From: Acholeplasmatales bacterium
GTDB lineage: Bacteria > Bacillota_I > Bacilli_A > Acholeplasmatales > Anaeroplasmataceae
Assembly: GCA_024681175.1 (NCBI GenBank)
Contig: JAILBI010000014.1
Span: 1-6,828 of the forward strand
Direction: 5' to 3'
Length of the DNA stretch: 6,828 nucleotides
Below, in pieces: positions 5,503 through 6,828 of the stretch (the first letter of the stretch is position 1; each line of letters opens with the position of its first letter). A program made the translations under genes and the position numbers. The notes beneath the pieces are model-generated. The model made no database searches. It was not told the DNA's origin and saw nothing but the letters and a program-made list of their open reading frames with translations.

Positions 5503-6303
5503 ATGAACATGAATGATTTTAGACTAGATGGCAAAGTTGCCCTAGTTACTGGTGCTTCATATGGTATTGGTTTCAATATCGCTAAAGGCTTTGCTGCAGC
5601 TGGTGCTAATATCGTTTTCAACGATATTAAGCAAGAGCTTGTAGACAAAGGTATCGCTGCTTATAAAGAAGCAGGAATTGACGCACATGGTTATGTTTGC
5701 AACGTTTGTGATGAAGATGCAGTAAATAAAATGGTTGCACAAATTGAAAAAGAAGTAGGTGTTATTGATATCCTTGTTAATAACGCAGGTATCATTAAGA
5801 GAATCCCTATGGTTGAAATGACTGCAGCTGAATTCCGTCAAGTAATTGATGTAGATTTAAACGCTCCTTTCATCGTTGCTAAGGCAGTTATCCCTTCAAT
5901 GATCAAAAAAGGTCATGGTAAGATTATTAACATCTGCTCTATGATGTCTGAACTTGGTCGTGAAACAGTTTCAGCTTATGCTGCAGCTAAGGGTGGCTTA
6001 AAGATGTTAACTAGAAATATCTGCTCTGAATATGGTGAATTCAATATTCAATGTAATGGTATTGGACCTGGTTATATCGCAACTCCACAAACTGCTCCAC
6101 TTCGTGAAAGACAAGCTGATGGCTCTCGTCATCCATTTGATGCTTTCATTTGTGCAAAGACACCAGCAGGCCGTTGGTTACAACCAGAAGAACTTGCAGG
6201 ACCAGCTGTATTCTTAGCATCTGATGCTTCAAATGCAGTTAACGGACATATTTTATATGTTGATGGTGGTATCTTAGCATACATTGGTAAGCAACCTAAG
6301 TAA
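5503..6303 (+). CDS. kduD: 2-deoxy-D-gluconate 3-dehydrogenase / DKII reductase, short-chain dehydrogenase (Ga5DH/DhuD-like)
   Basis: Reduces 3-deoxy-D-glycero-2,5-hexodiulosonate, the KduI product, to KDG with NAD(P)H in the cytoplasm. It is a classical SDR of 266 residues: cofactor motif TGASYGIG (16-23), acidic Asp41 after the second strand favouring NAD(H), NNAG (93-96), Asn120, and the catalytic Ser146, Tyr159 and Lys163 (YAAAK). PGYIATPQTAPLRE and the C-terminal DGGILAYIGKQP closely match my memory of streptococcal 'gluconate 5-dehydrogenase' (Ga5DH/IdnO), the group that includes the glycosaminoglycan-pathway reductase DhuD; E. coli KduD is a shorter 253. Pairing with kduI favours the KduD/DhuD role over gluconate oxidation. 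The ATG at 5503 follows GGAGG (5488-5492) by 10 nt; an in-frame ATG at 5509 is an alternative. A strong terminator follows, so this is the last gene of the cluster. Confidence 0.92.
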   Translation: MNMNDFRLDGKVALVTGASYGIGFNIAKGFAAAGANIVFNDIKQELVDKGIAAYKEAGIDAHGYVCNVCDEDAVNKMVAQIEKEVGVIDILVNNAGIIKRIPMVEMTAAEFRQVIDVDLNAPFIVAKAVIPSMIKKGHGKIINICSMMSELGRETVSAYAAAKGGLKMLTRNICSEYGEFNIQCNGIGPGYIATPQTAPLRERQADGSRHPFDAFICAKTPAGRWLQPEELAGPAVFLASDASNAVNGHILYVDGGILAYIGKQPK

Positions 6304-6319
6304 TAATAATTACTAAAAA

Positions 6320-6358
6320 GAGGCGTAGAATTTCTACGCCTTATTTTTAATTTTTTTT
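6320..6358 (+). terminator. Strong intrinsic terminator after kduD
   Basis: AGGCGTAG (6321-6328) pairs perfectly with CTACGCCT (6334-6341) around a 5-nt AATTT loop, with a further G-U pair possible at 6320/6342. An ATTTTTAATTTTTTTT tract follows (6343-6358). The GC-rich stem and T tail form a textbook Rho-independent terminator 17 nt after the kduD stop, ending the uronate cluster. Confidence 0.93.
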
Positions 6359-6368
6359 GGAGGTTTAT

Positions 6369-6828
6369 ATGATTATAAGAAAATTGAAGAAAAATGAAAT
6401 AAATGTATTAAAGGATTTCTTATATGAAGCAATTTATATTCCAAAAGGAATTAAAAAGCCTTCAAGAGATATTATTAATAAAGAAGAATTAAAATTATAT
6501 TATAATAATTTTTATTCAAATAAAGATGATTATTGTTTAGTCTGTATAGATGATAATAAAATTGTTGGAGCTGTCTGGACAAGAATAATGAATGATTATG
6601 GTCATATTGATGATAATACACCATCTTTAGCTATATCTTTATATGAAGAATATAGAGGTAAGGGCTATGGTACTAAGTTAATGATAAATATATTAGAATT
6701 ATTAAAAAATAAAGGATATAAAAATGTATCATTATCTGTTCAAAAAGAAAATTATGCAACTAAATTATATTTAAATGTTGGTTTTAAGATTATAAATGAA
6801 AATGAAGAAGAATATATAATGGTTAAAG
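6369..6828 (+). CDS. GNAT-family N-acetyltransferase (3' end cut by window edge)
   Basis: An open frame begins with an ATG 5 nt after GGAGG (6359-6363) and runs 153 codons to the right edge with no stop. The translation has the GNAT order: an N-terminal MIIRKLKKNEI strand-helix, a central strand KIVGAVWTRI (64-73), the acetyl-CoA loop YRGKGYGTKLM (95-105; R/Q-x-x-G-x-G at Arg96-Gly101), and the C-terminal ENYATKLYLNVGF motif typical of GNATs. These proteins are usually about 150-165 residues, so only a few codons should be missing. The acceptor substrate cannot be told. Codons are almost all A/T-ended, more so than in the uronate genes. It lies beyond the strong terminator; the ribosome-binding site follows the T tract directly and I see no clear promoter, so expression may rely on read-through or on promoter elements within the kduD end. 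Confidence 0.9.
   Translation, partial: MIIRKLKKNEINVLKDFLYEAIYIPKGIKKPSRDIINKEELKLYYNNFYSNKDDYCLVCIDDNKIVGAVWTRIMNDYGHIDDNTPSLAISLYEEYRGKGYGTKLMINILELLKNKGYKNVSLSVQKENYATKLYLNVGFKIINENEEEYIMVK

Noticed and set aside
393..6303. Possible Mycoplasma-type code (TGA as tryptophan)
   Set aside because: All tryptophans in the recognised genes are TGG and no in-frame TGA occurs, so the standard bacterial code explains everything. Absence of TGA stops is expected in a small AT-rich sample.
1..6828. Mobile elements, CRISPR arrays, tRNA or rRNA genes
   Set aside because: No transposase or integrase, no spaced direct repeats, and no cloverleaf or rRNA-like segments were seen; gaps between genes are short apart from 187-392.

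Overview
The window looks like part of an AT-rich Bacillota (Firmicutes) chromosome, probably class Bacilli/Erysipelotrichia or a related gut lineage. The evidence is strong GGAGG-type Shine-Dalgarno sites, a perfect consensus sigma-A promoter, A/T-ending codons, and proteins that resemble Bacillus/Streptococcus/Thermotoga forms more than enterobacterial ones. All tryptophans are TGG, there are no in-frame TGA codons, and only TAA and TAG are used as stops. The taxonomic placement is inference.

Layout: (1) 1-186, minus strand: the N-terminal 62 codons of a membrane protein, possibly a permease, running off the left edge. (2) 187-392: a divergent control region with a consensus promoter for the rightward operon, a weaker leftward promoter and AT-rich palindromes between them. 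(3) 393-3641: eda, a divergent kdgK-like kinase, a YhcH/YjgK/YiaL (DUF386) protein, and a canonical kdgK. (4) 3642-3703: a terminator-like hairpin whose 5' arm can alternatively pair with the next Shine-Dalgarno. (5) 3704-6303: a TIM-barrel sugar isomerase/epimerase-like protein, kduI and kduD. (6) 6320-6358: a strong intrinsic terminator. (7) 6369 to the right edge: a GNAT acetyltransferase, almost complete.

Together the central genes encode the whole route from unsaturated uronate to central metabolism. KduI isomerises 5-dehydro-4-deoxy-D-glucuronate to 3-deoxy-D-glycero-2,5-hexodiulosonate. KduD reduces that to 2-keto-3-deoxygluconate (KDG). KdgK phosphorylates KDG to KDPG, and Eda splits KDPG into pyruvate and glyceraldehyde-3-phosphate. 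This is the lower pathway for pectin, glycosaminoglycan or similar uronic-acid polysaccharides. No lyase, unsaturated glucuronyl hydrolase, regulator or clearly assigned uptake system is visible here.

The pathway itself is well known. The parts that deserve a second look are the extra KdgK paralogue that has lost the NxxE-type motif, the DUF386 protein between the two kinases (a possible anomerase or ring-opening helper), the unassigned TIM-barrel enzyme, and two intergenic regions sharing a 10-mer that can sequester the following ribosome-binding site.
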